From Anaerocolumna sp. (GTDB lineage: Bacteria; Bacillota; Clostridia; Lachnospirales; Lachnospiraceae), in contig JAQSXJ010000019.1 in the NCBI GenBank assembly GCA_029256725.1, forward strand, positions 1 through 64,000: a stretch of DNA of 64,000 nt, given 5' to 3'. The notes below the pieces were generated by a model, which made no database searches, had not been told where the DNA came from, and was given only the letters and a program-made list of their open reading frames with translations. Of the stretch, positions 16,548 through 24,548 are shown piece after piece. Position 1 is the first letter of the stretch, and every line of letters begins with the position of its first letter. The translations under genes and the position numbers were made by a program.

Positions 16548-16653
16548 GACCATCAACCTCCTGACTGCCTTCATAAGCCAGATAATGTTTCATTAAGAGA
16601 TTCTGTAACACTGCCTTTCTGTATTCCGCACTTCCTCTAACATCTCCGAAGCC
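16537..16653 (-). pseudogene. Out-of-frame C-terminus of the FAD subunit
   Basis: In a second frame the sequence after the break reads GDVRGSAEYRKAVLQNLL and ends 11 bases inside the next gene. D-x-R-G-S-A-E-Y-R is the hallmark of the CO-dehydrogenase flavoprotein C-terminal domain, so this stretch once belonged to the gene at 16593-17870. The first half of that domain (about 50 residues) is missing between the two frames. Confidence 0.75.
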
Positions 16654-17870
16654 ACATGGGCTGTTTTAATTATACCGTTTTCTACTTTCAGTGCAATGGC
16701 TGAATTGACTGATGAGATGTCCACTTCTCTTCTCTTACTGACTTTTTCAAAATGGATAAAGTTATATTCTCCAAGCGGAATGGTTATGGAGTTAATCCAT
16801 TCATCAGCTTGCTTCGCAAGCTTTTTATAGCCCTTAAAAAAATCTCTGACAGGTATTGTTCTTAAACCCTTTCCGCCATTAATGGTAAGTATTGCATCTA
16901 CAGCCATCAAAAGAGGAACTGTATCAGCAACCGGGGAAGCATTGGCGATATTTCCTGCAACGGTTGCTATGGAGCGCACCTGCTCAGAGCACATTTTCAG
17001 CATGGTATCAGAGAATTCCGGAAAGATATCCTGAACAGTATCTATCATTCGTGCTAATGAAACACCTCCGCCAAGGGTTAGGCTCTTTTCGTCATATGTA
17101 ATCTTTTGCAGGGTCTCTATACGACTTAAATCCAGTAACAGTCTGTAATGCTGCCCATGTTTCTTAATCCCTACTACCACATCGCTTCCTCCGTTTAGGA
17201 ATCGTATGTTATTTCCTTCTGTAAATTCCGGGTGACTTTGAAGGAAGTCAAGAAGGTTTTCTTCTGAAACCGGGGAGTAAAAGCCGTGAATTCCATCGTC
17301 CGTGTATATGTCCTCCTGGATGAAATTCAGTTGTTTTTCTTCAGTTTCCGTTAAGTAATTTGGTCTGATATCCTCAGAACAGACGATAAGCTCCTCCAAA
17401 TATTCCGGTACCTTACGAATAGATACATAACCGGTGCATCTGCAGAGATTTCCCTCCAGATACCTGCGAAACTCCTCTCTTGTAGGATTCTTTCTTTCAA
17501 GAAATAGTGCCAGAATTGAGAGGCTGACTCCAGGTGTACAGAACCCGCATTGTGTTGCATGAGCCTTAAGAATTGCTTCTTGAATTGGATGGAGTTTCTC
17601 TCTATCTCCCAAGCCTTCTATGGTAATTACATGTTTTCCTTCAAGCTTTGCAGCCAGATAAAGGCAGCCTGCAGCCGATTTGTAATGAACCTTTCCTTCC
17701 CTTACCTCACCTATAACAACCGTACAGGCACCGCAGTCTCCTTCCCCGCAGCCTTCCTTAATACCGTTAAGTTCCAGGGAATTACGAAGCAGTTCCAATA
17801 CTGTAGTCTCTGCTTTTACTTGGATTTCCCTTATGGTTCCATTTAAAAAGAAACTGATTGTTTTTTTCAT
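16593..17870 (-). CDS. Fused [2Fe-2S]/FAD subunit of a molybdenum hydroxylase, C-terminally frameshifted
   Basis: Residues 1-160 hold two [2Fe-2S] motifs (GCGEGDCGACTV, then QCGFCTPG and NLCRCTGY). Residues 190-370 form the FAD-binding domain (RFLNGGSDVVVGIKK, LTLGGGVSLARM, RSIATVAGNIANASPVADTVPLLMAV). The C-terminal domain begins (KVSKRREVDISSVNSAIALKV) but the frame ends after HVASEMLEEVRNTERQCYRIS. The true C-terminus is out of frame at 16537-16653. The subunit would pass electrons from the Mo subunit to NAD+ or another acceptor. The core flavin residues are intact, so partial function is possible. AAAGGAG lies 10 bases before the ATG. It is the first gene after the riboswitch-like leader. 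Confidence 0.85.
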   Translation of the reverse strand: MKKTISFFLNGTIREIQVKAETTVLELLRNSLELNGIKEGCGEGDCGACTVVIGEVREGKVHYKSAAGCLYLAAKLEGKHVITIEGLGDREKLHPIQEAILKAHATQCGFCTPGVSLSILALFLERKNPTREEFRRYLEGNLCRCTGYVSIRKVPEYLEELIVCSEDIRPNYLTETEEKQLNFIQEDIYTDDGIHGFYSPVSEENLLDFLQSHPEFTEGNNIRFLNGGSDVVVGIKKHGQHYRLLLDLSRIETLQKITYDEKSLTLGGGVSLARMIDTVQDIFPEFSDTMLKMCSEQVRSIATVAGNIANASPVADTVPLLMAVDAILTINGGKGLRTIPVRDFFKGYKKLAKQADEWINSITIPLGEYNFIHFEKVSKRREVDISSVNSAIALKVENGIIKTAHVASEMLEEVRNTERQCYRIS

Positions 17871-17980
17871 TATCGATCTACTCCTTTTCGACAGTATTGT
17901 TTCACATTCTATCTCTTCCCTAAGATGTGTTTAAACTTCATTGAGTTTTCATACACACCCTAAGCTTTTCTCCTGGCGGG

Positions 17981-18119
17981 AAATATAAAAAAGCCCTAGG
18001 CCAAAGAGACACAAACCAGAACCAACTGTTTATTATAAAACGTTAGTCTGATCAGTTACTCATGTAGCCTAGGGCAATTTAAGGTCGCCTGGTCGAAACG
18101 CTCATACCGTATTAATGAG
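17981..18119 (-). promoter_or_regulatory. Purine-riboswitch-like leader with overlapping terminator
   Basis: Read on the minus strand, 18119-18059 holds CTCAT/ATGAG (P1), a short P2-like CG-GTATGAG-CG, GTTTCGACC, then a P3 hairpin GGCGA-CCTTAAA-TTGCC and GGCTAC. The block around GTTTC.ACC, GGC.ACC.TAAATTGCC and CTA matches the Bacillus xpt guanine aptamer closely. The P2 helix is unusually short and J3/1 is longer. GCCCTAGGC (18075-18067), which includes the P3 3' strand, also pairs perfectly with GCCTAGGGC (18001-17993), followed by six T. Aptamer folding and terminator folding therefore exclude each other, so ligand binding should turn the operon on. Confidence 0.65.
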
Positions 18120-18187
18120 CTTATACAAAGAGATGATATGCAATACCCCTTTGTATTATTACTACTTATTATACATCTTTTTATTGG

Positions 18188-19258
18188 TTAGTCAATAAAA
18201 AAATGGCATGCGTTTGCCGTTGGAATTCCTTTTTTCATATTTTCTTGACGTACTGCTGTGGGTTTCAATACTTCTGTATAAGTAACCTTCAAGGTATTCC
18301 CAACTTTAGAGAGACTTCTCTCCTGTACTGTTTTATAACCCTCTTCTGTTAGATTAGGAATGTTTCCTTCAAGAATATCTTTCGTTAATACTTTAAATTC
18401 TGCCAGACCTCTGCCTTTATATACCTGTTTTCCATTCTTAAACCAGCTTTCATAGATTGGGATATCACGAATAAGAATGGGAATTTTCATTGCAAGGGCT
18501 TCCAGTAATACTATTCCTTCCGTCTCTTCATGAGTCAGAAATAAAAACAGGTCACTGCCGCTATAGGCTGCCTTCAGCTCTTCACTGGATATGTAGCCGG
18601 GGAAATGCAGATTAGGCAATTTTGTATTAATTATACTTCTGATATGACATGGCACCAGATTTAAATTCGTATAACCAAACCAAAGGAACTGGTATTCCGG
18701 GAGTCTTTCTGCAAGCGCTGCAAAATCTTCTATTCCTTTTCGTTCAATATAATGACCAACAGAAATAACGATTTTATCCTTTTCATTAAAATGATATTTA
18801 TCCCTGAACTGCTTTCCAAGTTCAGCATCTCTTTTATAATAGTTCAGATCAATTCCGTTGGTAAGACTTATTATTTTTCTGTTGATGCCATATCCTTCTA
18901 ACAGATTTTTTGAATATTCAGTAGGTGTTATCACTATGTCGCCCATACTGTAGCATAATTTAATCCATCTTTTGAAGAAGGCTGCAAAGAAATTGGAACC
19001 CTTAAAGGAATTCCTGAAATCCTCCATGGTAGAATGAGCATAATATATTACTTTCTTTCTCATTATTTTTGCCATTATTGCAACTATCAGAGAATCCGGA
19101 AAGATGGTGTTAATCTGTACTATGTCATATCCAAAATTAAATTTCGTACTATATTCAATTTCTTTTTCCTCAAGGGCTGCCTTTTGATGCTCAAAGGCTT
19201 TACCGATACCGCTTTTGGATATTAACTTTAATCCGCCTTTATATAACCATATTTTCAT
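18188..19258 (-). CDS. GT4-family glycosyltransferase
   Basis: The product of about 356 residues begins MKIWLYKGGLKLISKSGIG, has the GT-B donor-site region VISVGHYIERKGIEDFAAL (about 160-180) and the late EETEGIVLLEALAMKIPILI segment with the E-x7-E pattern of retaining GT4 enzymes. It resembles diacylglycerol glucosyltransferase-like enzymes that make membrane glycolipids, but sugar and acceptor are not decided by sequence alone. The start at 19258 has GGAG 6 bases upstream. It follows a VTT-domain membrane protein on the same strand, 129 bases away, a pairing that suggests work on a lipid-linked product. Confidence 0.82.
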   Translation of the reverse strand: MKIWLYKGGLKLISKSGIGKAFEHQKAALEEKEIEYSTKFNFGYDIVQINTIFPDSLIVAIMAKIMRKKVIYYAHSTMEDFRNSFKGSNFFAAFFKRWIKLCYSMGDIVITPTEYSKNLLEGYGINRKIISLTNGIDLNYYKRDAELGKQFRDKYHFNEKDKIVISVGHYIERKGIEDFAALAERLPEYQFLWFGYTNLNLVPCHIRSIINTKLPNLHFPGYISSEELKAAYSGSDLFLFLTHEETEGIVLLEALAMKIPILIRDIPIYESWFKNGKQVYKGRGLAEFKVLTKDILEGNIPNLTEEGYKTVQERSLSKVGNTLKVTYTEVLKPTAVRQENMKKGIPTANACHFFID

Positions 19259-19387
19259 ACTTAGCTCCAATCTGCGTTTTTATCACGCGTATAAATTAAG
19301 GGGAGTAAACGTGTATTTTTCACCCCAAGACATTTTCATTTATTATAAAATTAGATAATAAATCCTGCTGCATAAAAAAGGTAACTG

Positions 19388-19990
19388 CTACTTAAAGAAA
19401 GGTACTATATATTGGATAAATGCTGTAAATATCAAATTCAAACCTAAAGAATAGGCTATAATTGCCAGTGGTTTTCCTGCAAGTATGATTAAAGTAAATT
19501 TACGGAAGGATATTTTGGTTATTCCGGCAAGATAACACAGGAAATCATCGGGAGCTACGGGAAGAAAAATAGCTAATGCGAACCATTTATCAAATTTATC
19601 ACTATGCAGCCAGGAGCCATATTTCTTTATCAGCTCAGGTTTAGACAACTTCTCAACCATAGCCATGCCATAACGTCTTGCAAGCAGAAAGGCTACCATT
19701 GATCCCATACAAATACCTGTATAATTGTATATAAAACCCTTTACGGGACCGAAAACCACCACTCCTGCCAGGCAGCCTACAGAACCAGGAATTATAGGGA
19801 TTACCACCTGCACCGCCTGTATTAAAATAAATATGAGATCTGCAAAGATTCCGAATTGCTCCAAGAAATCATGCAGTGCTTCCATTGATACAAATATCTT
19901 TGTTTTATAGCCATAATATATAAACAATAGTATCAACAGCAGCCCTAAAACTGTGATACTATCTAACGGTGTAATCTTTCTTTTTCTCAT
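19388..19990 (-). CDS. TVP38/TMEM64 (VTT domain) membrane protein
   Basis: The product of about 200 residues has five to six membrane segments and the VTT/SNARE-associated core: VVIPIIPGSVGCLAGVVVFGPVKGFIYNYTGICMGSMVAFLLARRYG, then FLPVAPDDFLCYLAGITKISFRKF. Related DedA/TMEM64 proteins act as lipid scramblases or transporters. The ATG at 19990 follows GGGAG by 5 bases and is preferred over the codon 16 residues upstream. It lies ahead of the GT4 gene, so both may act in glycolipid handling. Confidence 0.85.
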   Translation of the reverse strand: MRKRKITPLDSITVLGLLLILLFIYYGYKTKIFVSMEALHDFLEQFGIFADLIFILIQAVQVVIPIIPGSVGCLAGVVVFGPVKGFIYNYTGICMGSMVAFLLARRYGMAMVEKLSKPELIKKYGSWLHSDKFDKWFALAIFLPVAPDDFLCYLAGITKISFRKFTLIILAGKPLAIIAYSLGLNLIFTAFIQYIVPFFK

Positions 19991-20038
19991 ACAGTCTCCC
20001 ACTGTCCATATCAATCTGTAATTATGTACAAGTTTCAA

Positions 20039-20733
20039 TTGTTTTGCTTTTTACATGGTTAGTATAAAGGATAAAGATAAATATTAACTTTATAAATTAC
20101 TAAATATTTTCTAAAGGAATGTAAAGTTTATAAGAAAATAAATGTTCACTATGCAGTATTCTGTTTTACAATTTTAGGAACAGAGCACAGCTACGCACTA
20201 AAAATTGCGCCTTGCGGTCTCTTGCAATTGCTCTAAGAGTGGAGTCTTCACAAAGATACAAAGAGTTCTCAGACACATCTGACTGTTCTTATGCAATAAG
20301 TATAACGAAAGGCATCTCCTGTTTCCATCGATTAACATTACATATATAATTCTAAACTTACACTTCTGTCACTTTCAGGATTTCTAAACCATGTAAATAC
20401 ATCAAAAGATTTTTAGTATGTATGATTGTAATATAATTCCATTCATATTTTTCACTGTATAATAAATTTACTAGATAGTCAAAAGTTCTAAATGATTGAT
20501 TTAACGTGCTAAAGTTAAATTTATACGATTTCAGGAAAAATACACAAAACAGAAAGAACGAATGCGCCTATGGAAAGGGATAAGAAGCATGAGTTTTTCT
20601 GTTTTGGGTATTTTTCCGTCCGTATGACAACAAAAAAGAACTTTATATCTATAGTCAGCTTCACTGCCTGAACTACAAAAATAGTCTCTCTGCTATATAC
20701 TGTCTGTCTTCCTTCCTATAAATTAAGTAAGAA
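20039..20733. other. Intergenic region of about 700 bp
   Basis: I see no open frame with a ribosome site. It holds the inverted-repeat element at 20534-20617. A GC-richer patch at about 20180-20240 (GCGCCTTGCGGTC followed by GCAATTGC) may form local hairpins. The promoter of the VTT-GT4 pair should lie in the first 150 bases. Confidence 0.5.
20534..20617. repeat. 84 bp inverted-repeat element
   Basis: Arms at 20534-20555 and 20596-20617 (GGAAAAATACACAAAACAG and its complement) are 22 bases long with one mismatch, around a 40-base spacer. There is no adjacent gene end to terminate, so it may be a small palindromic mobile element remnant or an RNA hairpin. Confidence 0.8.
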
Positions 20734-20778
20734 AAAAGCAGCAATATCAGAAATTCACCTTCTGATATTGCTGCTTTT
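20734..20778 (-). terminator. Terminator of the MFS gene
   Basis: AAAAGCAGCAATATCAGAA pairs perfectly with its complement across a 7-base loop and carries T tracts on both strands. It lies 29 bases beyond the MFS stop. Confidence 0.9.
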
Positions 20779-20807
20779 AAGCGTCTATCGTATTTTACAA
20801 AGTACTA

Positions 20808-21992
20808 TTAAGTTAATTGCTTCACACCCGTTCTTCGAAGCAGTCCTATAATTAAAACCACCGGAAATACAGTAGCTGCCAATATCCCTATTTTCAAATT
20901 ATTATCAAAATAAGAGGAAGCAATCCCAACTACAGTCGGCCCTGCTGAACAGCCTAAATCTCCTGCAAGTGCTAGAAATGCAAACATTGCAGTACCACCA
21001 CCCCGTATGTTAGCGGATGCCATACTAAAAGTTCCAGGCCACAGGATTCCAACAGATAAGCCGCAGATACCACAGCCAATCAGTCCCAGCACCGGTAGGG
21101 TTGATAAGGAGATCAAGAGATAGGAACCGATACAAAGGATTACACTGTATCGCATAAATTTATTCAGGTTGATCTTGTCTCCATACTTTCCATAAATTAA
21201 TCTTGAGGTTCCCATCATAATGGCAAACATCATCGGTCCTGCCAGATCTCCTATTGTCTTGCCGACTCCCAGTCCCCGCTCTGCAAAGGCAGATGCCCAC
21301 TGGCTGACAGATTGTTCACTTGCTCCTGCACATACCATAAAGAGCATCAGAAGCCAGAATAATTTATTCCGGACCAGAGATTTGAAAGATAAACCTCCCT
21401 GTTCTCCGTTATCCAGAGCAGCAATTGGTACTCTGGCAAACATAATTGCATTGTAAATTGGTATCACTGCCCAAAAAATAGCAAGGTACTTCCAGTTATC
21501 CAGACCAAATACAGCGAAATATATGGTGGATAAGAGTACCACTCCTACCTGTCCCCAACAATAAAAGGAATGCAGCATACTCATAGCCTTTTCTTTATTA
21601 TCTGTTGGGCAGGCCTCTACAATAGGACTGATAAGTACTTCCAATAAACCTCCACCTGCAGCATAAATTACTACGGCTGCAAGTAGCCCTGTAAAGGGGT
21701 CCGGAAAAATATCGGGAAATATAGTAAGTGCGATAAGACCGGCAGCAGAAAGTACGTGCGCTGCTACCGCTGATACCTTATATCCTATCTTATCAATAAA
21801 ACCCGCAGAAACCATATCCACCAGGAGCTGTAAGCCAAAGTTGATCGTAACCAGCAAGGTGATTTTACTTAAGGGTATACTGTAACTTTGCTGTAATGTG
21901 ATAAAGAGTAACGGTACAAAATTGTTAACGATTGCCTGTACTATGTATCCGATAAAACAGGTGCGTATCGTCTTGGTATAATCTTTTTTCAT
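20808..21992 (-). CDS. MFS transporter (sugar/fucose-permease-like)
   Basis: About 394 residues with twelve predicted membrane segments. Visible features are the loop-2-like motif GFIDKIGYKVS between TM2 and TM3, an acidic-Pro stretch SPIVEACPTDNKEKAMSMLHSFYCWGQ typical of the FHS/YbjJ-like branch, and GTSRLIYGKYGDK in the second half. AGGAGG stands 8-11 bases before the ATG at 21992. The gene is monocistronic and divergent from the YitT-like gene. The substrate is not known; family members carry sugars or small organic molecules. Confidence 0.8.
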   Translation of the reverse strand: MKKDYTKTIRTCFIGYIVQAIVNNFVPLLFITLQQSYSIPLSKITLLVTINFGLQLLVDMVSAGFIDKIGYKVSAVAAHVLSAAGLIALTIFPDIFPDPFTGLLAAVVIYAAGGGLLEVLISPIVEACPTDNKEKAMSMLHSFYCWGQVGVVLLSTIYFAVFGLDNWKYLAIFWAVIPIYNAIMFARVPIAALDNGEQGGLSFKSLVRNKLFWLLMLFMVCAGASEQSVSQWASAFAERGLGVGKTIGDLAGPMMFAIMMGTSRLIYGKYGDKINLNKFMRYSVILCIGSYLLISLSTLPVLGLIGCGICGLSVGILWPGTFSMASANIRGGGTAMFAFLALAGDLGCSAGPTVVGIASSYFDNNLKIGILAATVFPVVLIIGLLRRTGVKQLT

Positions 21993-22167
21993 GAATGACT
22001 CCTCCTGACAACTTGTCCATCTTAACACAAACTAATGTCAGAGGCTATGGTTACAGATATATTTATGATGTCTATTGTTATAATAATATTTCATCCAATA
22101 CCGTTCATAACGTAAGCATATATATGATACTGCTTGGATAAAAAGATTAAAAATGTAATGTATTAAG

Positions 22168-22196
22168 TTGAAATTTGCTGAAAAATCATATATAAT
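22168..22196 (+). promoter_or_regulatory. Strong promoter reading into a hairpin and the YitT-like gene
   Basis: TTGAAA (22168-22173) and TATAAT (22191-22196) are separated by exactly 17 bases. The expected RNA start is near 22203. Confidence 0.75.
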
Positions 22197-22204
22197 AAGC
22201 TTAT

Positions 22205-22253
22205 AAAAGCATCTTTGCCTGTTTCTATATTAAACAGGCGAGATGCTTTTTTT
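22205..22253 (+). terminator. Terminator hairpin at the very 5' end of the transcript
   Basis: AAAAGCATCT-TT-GCCTGTTT pairs with AAACAGGC-G-AGATGCTTTT over an 7-base loop, followed by more T. It lies directly after the predicted start of the promoter at 22168-22196 and before the YitT-like gene, so it may limit read-through or release a short RNA of about 50 nucleotides. Confidence 0.8.
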
Positions 22254-22300
22254 CGGGGTCTATAGAAAATGCCGTAGTTAGCGGCGGAATGAGAGGTTTA

Positions 22301-22987
22301 ATGAAGAAACTTGTTTTTTATACAGAGTTATCTTATATATTAGGAATAATACTGCTTGCTTTTGGTACTGCAATTATGGAGAAAGCGAATTTTGGTGTTT
22401 CCATGGTTGTGGCTCCCGCTTATTTAGTATTTAAGAAATTATCACTTACCTATCCCTTCTTTACCTTTGGTATGGCTGAATATATGTTGCAGGCAATTCT
22501 GCTTATTTTCATGGTACTGTTACTTAAAAAGTTCCGAATATCCTATTTATTTTCATTTCTTACTGCAATTTATTATGGCCTCGTACTAGATGTAAGCATG
22601 AATTTAATAGCCCAGGTCGATACACTTCCGGTTGCCATGCGGATAATCTTCTTCTTTGGAGGGTTGCTGCTTTGTGCGATTGGTGTTGCTTTTATGTTCC
22701 ATACTTATATCTCACCGGAAGTGTACGAATTATTTGTAAAGAAGGTATCAGAAAAATTTCATATAAAGCTTTCTGCTTTCAAGACCATTTATGACTGTGC
22801 CAGCTGTCTGGTTGGTATTCTTCTTTCCTTTCTTTTCTTTGGTTTGTTTGAATTCGAGGGCGTAAAAGCCGGAACTGTAATCTGTGCCCTTATAAATGGT
22901 AAACTTATCGGAGTTATCAGCAATTTGATGGAAAAACATCTGGAGTTTAAAGATTTACTACCTGGCAGACAGTATTTCGATTATTAA
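22301..22987 (+). CDS. YczE/YitT-type integral membrane protein
   Basis: The product of about 228 residues has five to six membrane segments. It begins MKKLVFYTELSYILGIILLAFGTAIMEKANFGVSMVVAP, the pattern of YczE/YyaS/YitT-family proteins (DUF6198-like). The central stretch includes FTFGMAEYMLQAILLI and YYGLVLD. The ATG at 22301 follows GAGAGG and is preferred over the one at 22289. The biochemical role of the family is unknown. The gene stands alone behind a promoter and an early hairpin. Confidence 0.78.
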   Translation: MKKLVFYTELSYILGIILLAFGTAIMEKANFGVSMVVAPAYLVFKKLSLTYPFFTFGMAEYMLQAILLIFMVLLLKKFRISYLFSFLTAIYYGLVLDVSMNLIAQVDTLPVAMRIIFFFGGLLLCAIGVAFMFHTYISPEVYELFVKKVSEKFHIKLSAFKTIYDCASCLVGILLSFLFFGLFEFEGVKAGTVICALINGKLIGVISNLMEKHLEFKDLLPGRQYFDY

Positions 22988-23038
22988 CAAATTCCTTAGA
23001 AATAAAACGAATTAAGACTTTAACAATATTCAATATAT

Positions 23039-23081
23039 AAAGCTGCATGATTATCTTATTGTTTCATAATCATGCAGCTTT
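23039..23081. terminator. Bidirectional terminator between the YitT-like gene and rnfB
   Basis: AAAGCTGCATGATTAT pairs perfectly with its complement across an 11-base loop, with A/T tracts on both sides. It serves converging genes. Confidence 0.9.
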
Positions 23082-23119
23082 AAAGATACATAGGTATTTA
23101 CATCTTATAGTGAGTGTAC

Positions 23120-23959
23120 TTATCTGGTGCGAATCACTTTTACTGGGCAAGCCGCAGCACATTTCCCGCAGTTGGTACATTTGCTATAGTCTATAGAGGC
23201 CAGGTTATCCGTTACATGAATGGCATCAAATTCACATTGCTTTTCACAAATCTTACAACCGATACATCCAATAGAACAAGCTACTTTTACTTCTTTACCT
23301 TTATTTTTAGAGCTGCAGGATACTTGAGTTCCTGATTCATAAGGAATTATATCAATCAGGCTATTCGGACATTCCTTCCTGCACATACCACAGGCTGTGC
23401 ACTTTTCTTTATCAACAACAGCAATTCCGTCTACAATATGCATAGCATCAAAAAGACAAACTTTCACGCAGGAACCAAAACCCATACATCCATAACTGCA
23501 TTTCTTATCCGCATTACCTGGTACCATCGCAGCTTTCTTACAATCCTTAATACCATAATAAATATAATTAAGCTTGACTTTATCACATGTTCCAGCACAT
23601 TTAACAAAAGCTGCTTCTTTCTCCTTTACCTCACCAGCTGACCCCATAACTTCTGCAATAGCATTATATGCTTCCTGATTAGCAACAGGGCATACATCAA
23701 CTTTGGCATACCCATCAGCAATTGCCTTTGCACAAGCATCACAACCTGCATAACCACATCCGCCACAGTTGGCTCCCGGAAGCAGTTCTCTAACCCGTAA
23801 CTCCTTTTCATCAACTTCCACTTCGAATTTTTTTGCCGCAAAACCCAAAAATAATCCAATGATCAGTCCCGTTCCGCCTACAACTGCTGTAGCTGTTCCG
23901 ATTAACCCGGGATCCACAGCCAGTATACCGGCTGTACTTAACAGTGCCTGTATATACAT
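23120..23959 (-). CDS. rnfB: Rnf complex subunit B (iron-sulfur protein)
   Basis: The 279-residue protein has an N-terminal membrane anchor (about 12-40), then the RnfB Fe-S domain (RELLPGANCGGCGYAGCDACAKAI...CP). Further ferredoxin-type clusters follow: CAGTCDK...CSYGCMGFGSCVKVC, CTACGMCRKECP, CIGCKICEKQC, CTNCGKCAAACP. It is the entry point for reduced ferredoxin into the Rnf complex, which drives NAD+ reduction and ion pumping across the membrane. The many clusters are normal for clostridial RnfB. It is the last gene of rnfCDGEAB, 13 bases behind rnfA. Confidence 0.95.
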   Translation of the reverse strand: MYIQALLSTAGILAVDPGLIGTATAVVGGTGLIIGLFLGFAAKKFEVEVDEKELRVRELLPGANCGGCGYAGCDACAKAIADGYAKVDVCPVANQEAYNAIAEVMGSAGEVKEKEAAFVKCAGTCDKVKLNYIYYGIKDCKKAAMVPGNADKKCSYGCMGFGSCVKVCLFDAMHIVDGIAVVDKEKCTACGMCRKECPNSLIDIIPYESGTQVSCSSKNKGKEVKVACSIGCIGCKICEKQCEFDAIHVTDNLASIDYSKCTNCGKCAAACPVKVIRTR

Positions 23960-23972
23960 CTAAACCCCTCCT

Positions 23973-24548
23973 TTATATGATTCCTGCAAAACCAAGGAAT
24001 GCAATTGCCATAAGACCGGCAGCGATTAATACGATAGGATAACCTTGAAACGCTTTTGGTATATCGTTATGCTCGATACGTTCACGTACTCCTGCCATTA
24101 TGACAATAATAACTGTAAAACCAACTGCAGTTCCAAATCCACTGATGATACTAGTGATGAAATCGTACTCCTCCTGTACATTAATCAAAGTGATACCAAG
24201 TACCGCACAGTTAGTTGTAATGAGTGGCAGATATACTCCAAGAGAATTATAAAGGGAAGGACTGTGCTTTTTCAGTACCATTTCAACAAATTGCACCAGG
24301 CAGGCAATCAGCAGGATAAAAACGATGGTTTTTAAGTATTCCAGACCAAGGGGTTTAAGGATAAAGCCATAAACAAGGCTGCAAAGAGCTGAGGATAAAG
24401 TGATGACGAATATGATAGCTGCCCCCATTCCTGCTGCTGTCCCCGTTTTCTTGGAAACCCCCAAAAAAGGACATAATCCCAGAAATTGGCTTAATACTAC
24501 GTTATTAACAAATGCTGCCGCTATTAAGATTAAGATAAGCTGAACCAT
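23973..24548 (-). CDS. rnfA: Rnf complex membrane subunit A
   Basis: The 191-residue integral membrane protein has six membrane segments. VNNVVLSQFLGLCPFLGVSKK near residue 20 and TTNCAVLGI near 105 carry the two Cys that, with their partners in RnfE, hold the intramembrane [2Fe-2S] cluster known from Rnf/NQR structures. The start codon shares one base with the rnfE stop. The length is normal. Confidence 0.95.
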   Translation of the reverse strand: MVQLILILIAAAFVNNVVLSQFLGLCPFLGVSKKTGTAAGMGAAIIFVITLSSALCSLVYGFILKPLGLEYLKTIVFILLIACLVQFVEMVLKKHSPSLYNSLGVYLPLITTNCAVLGITLINVQEEYDFITSIISGFGTAVGFTVIIVIMAGVRERIEHNDIPKAFQGYPIVLIAAGLMAIAFLGFAGII

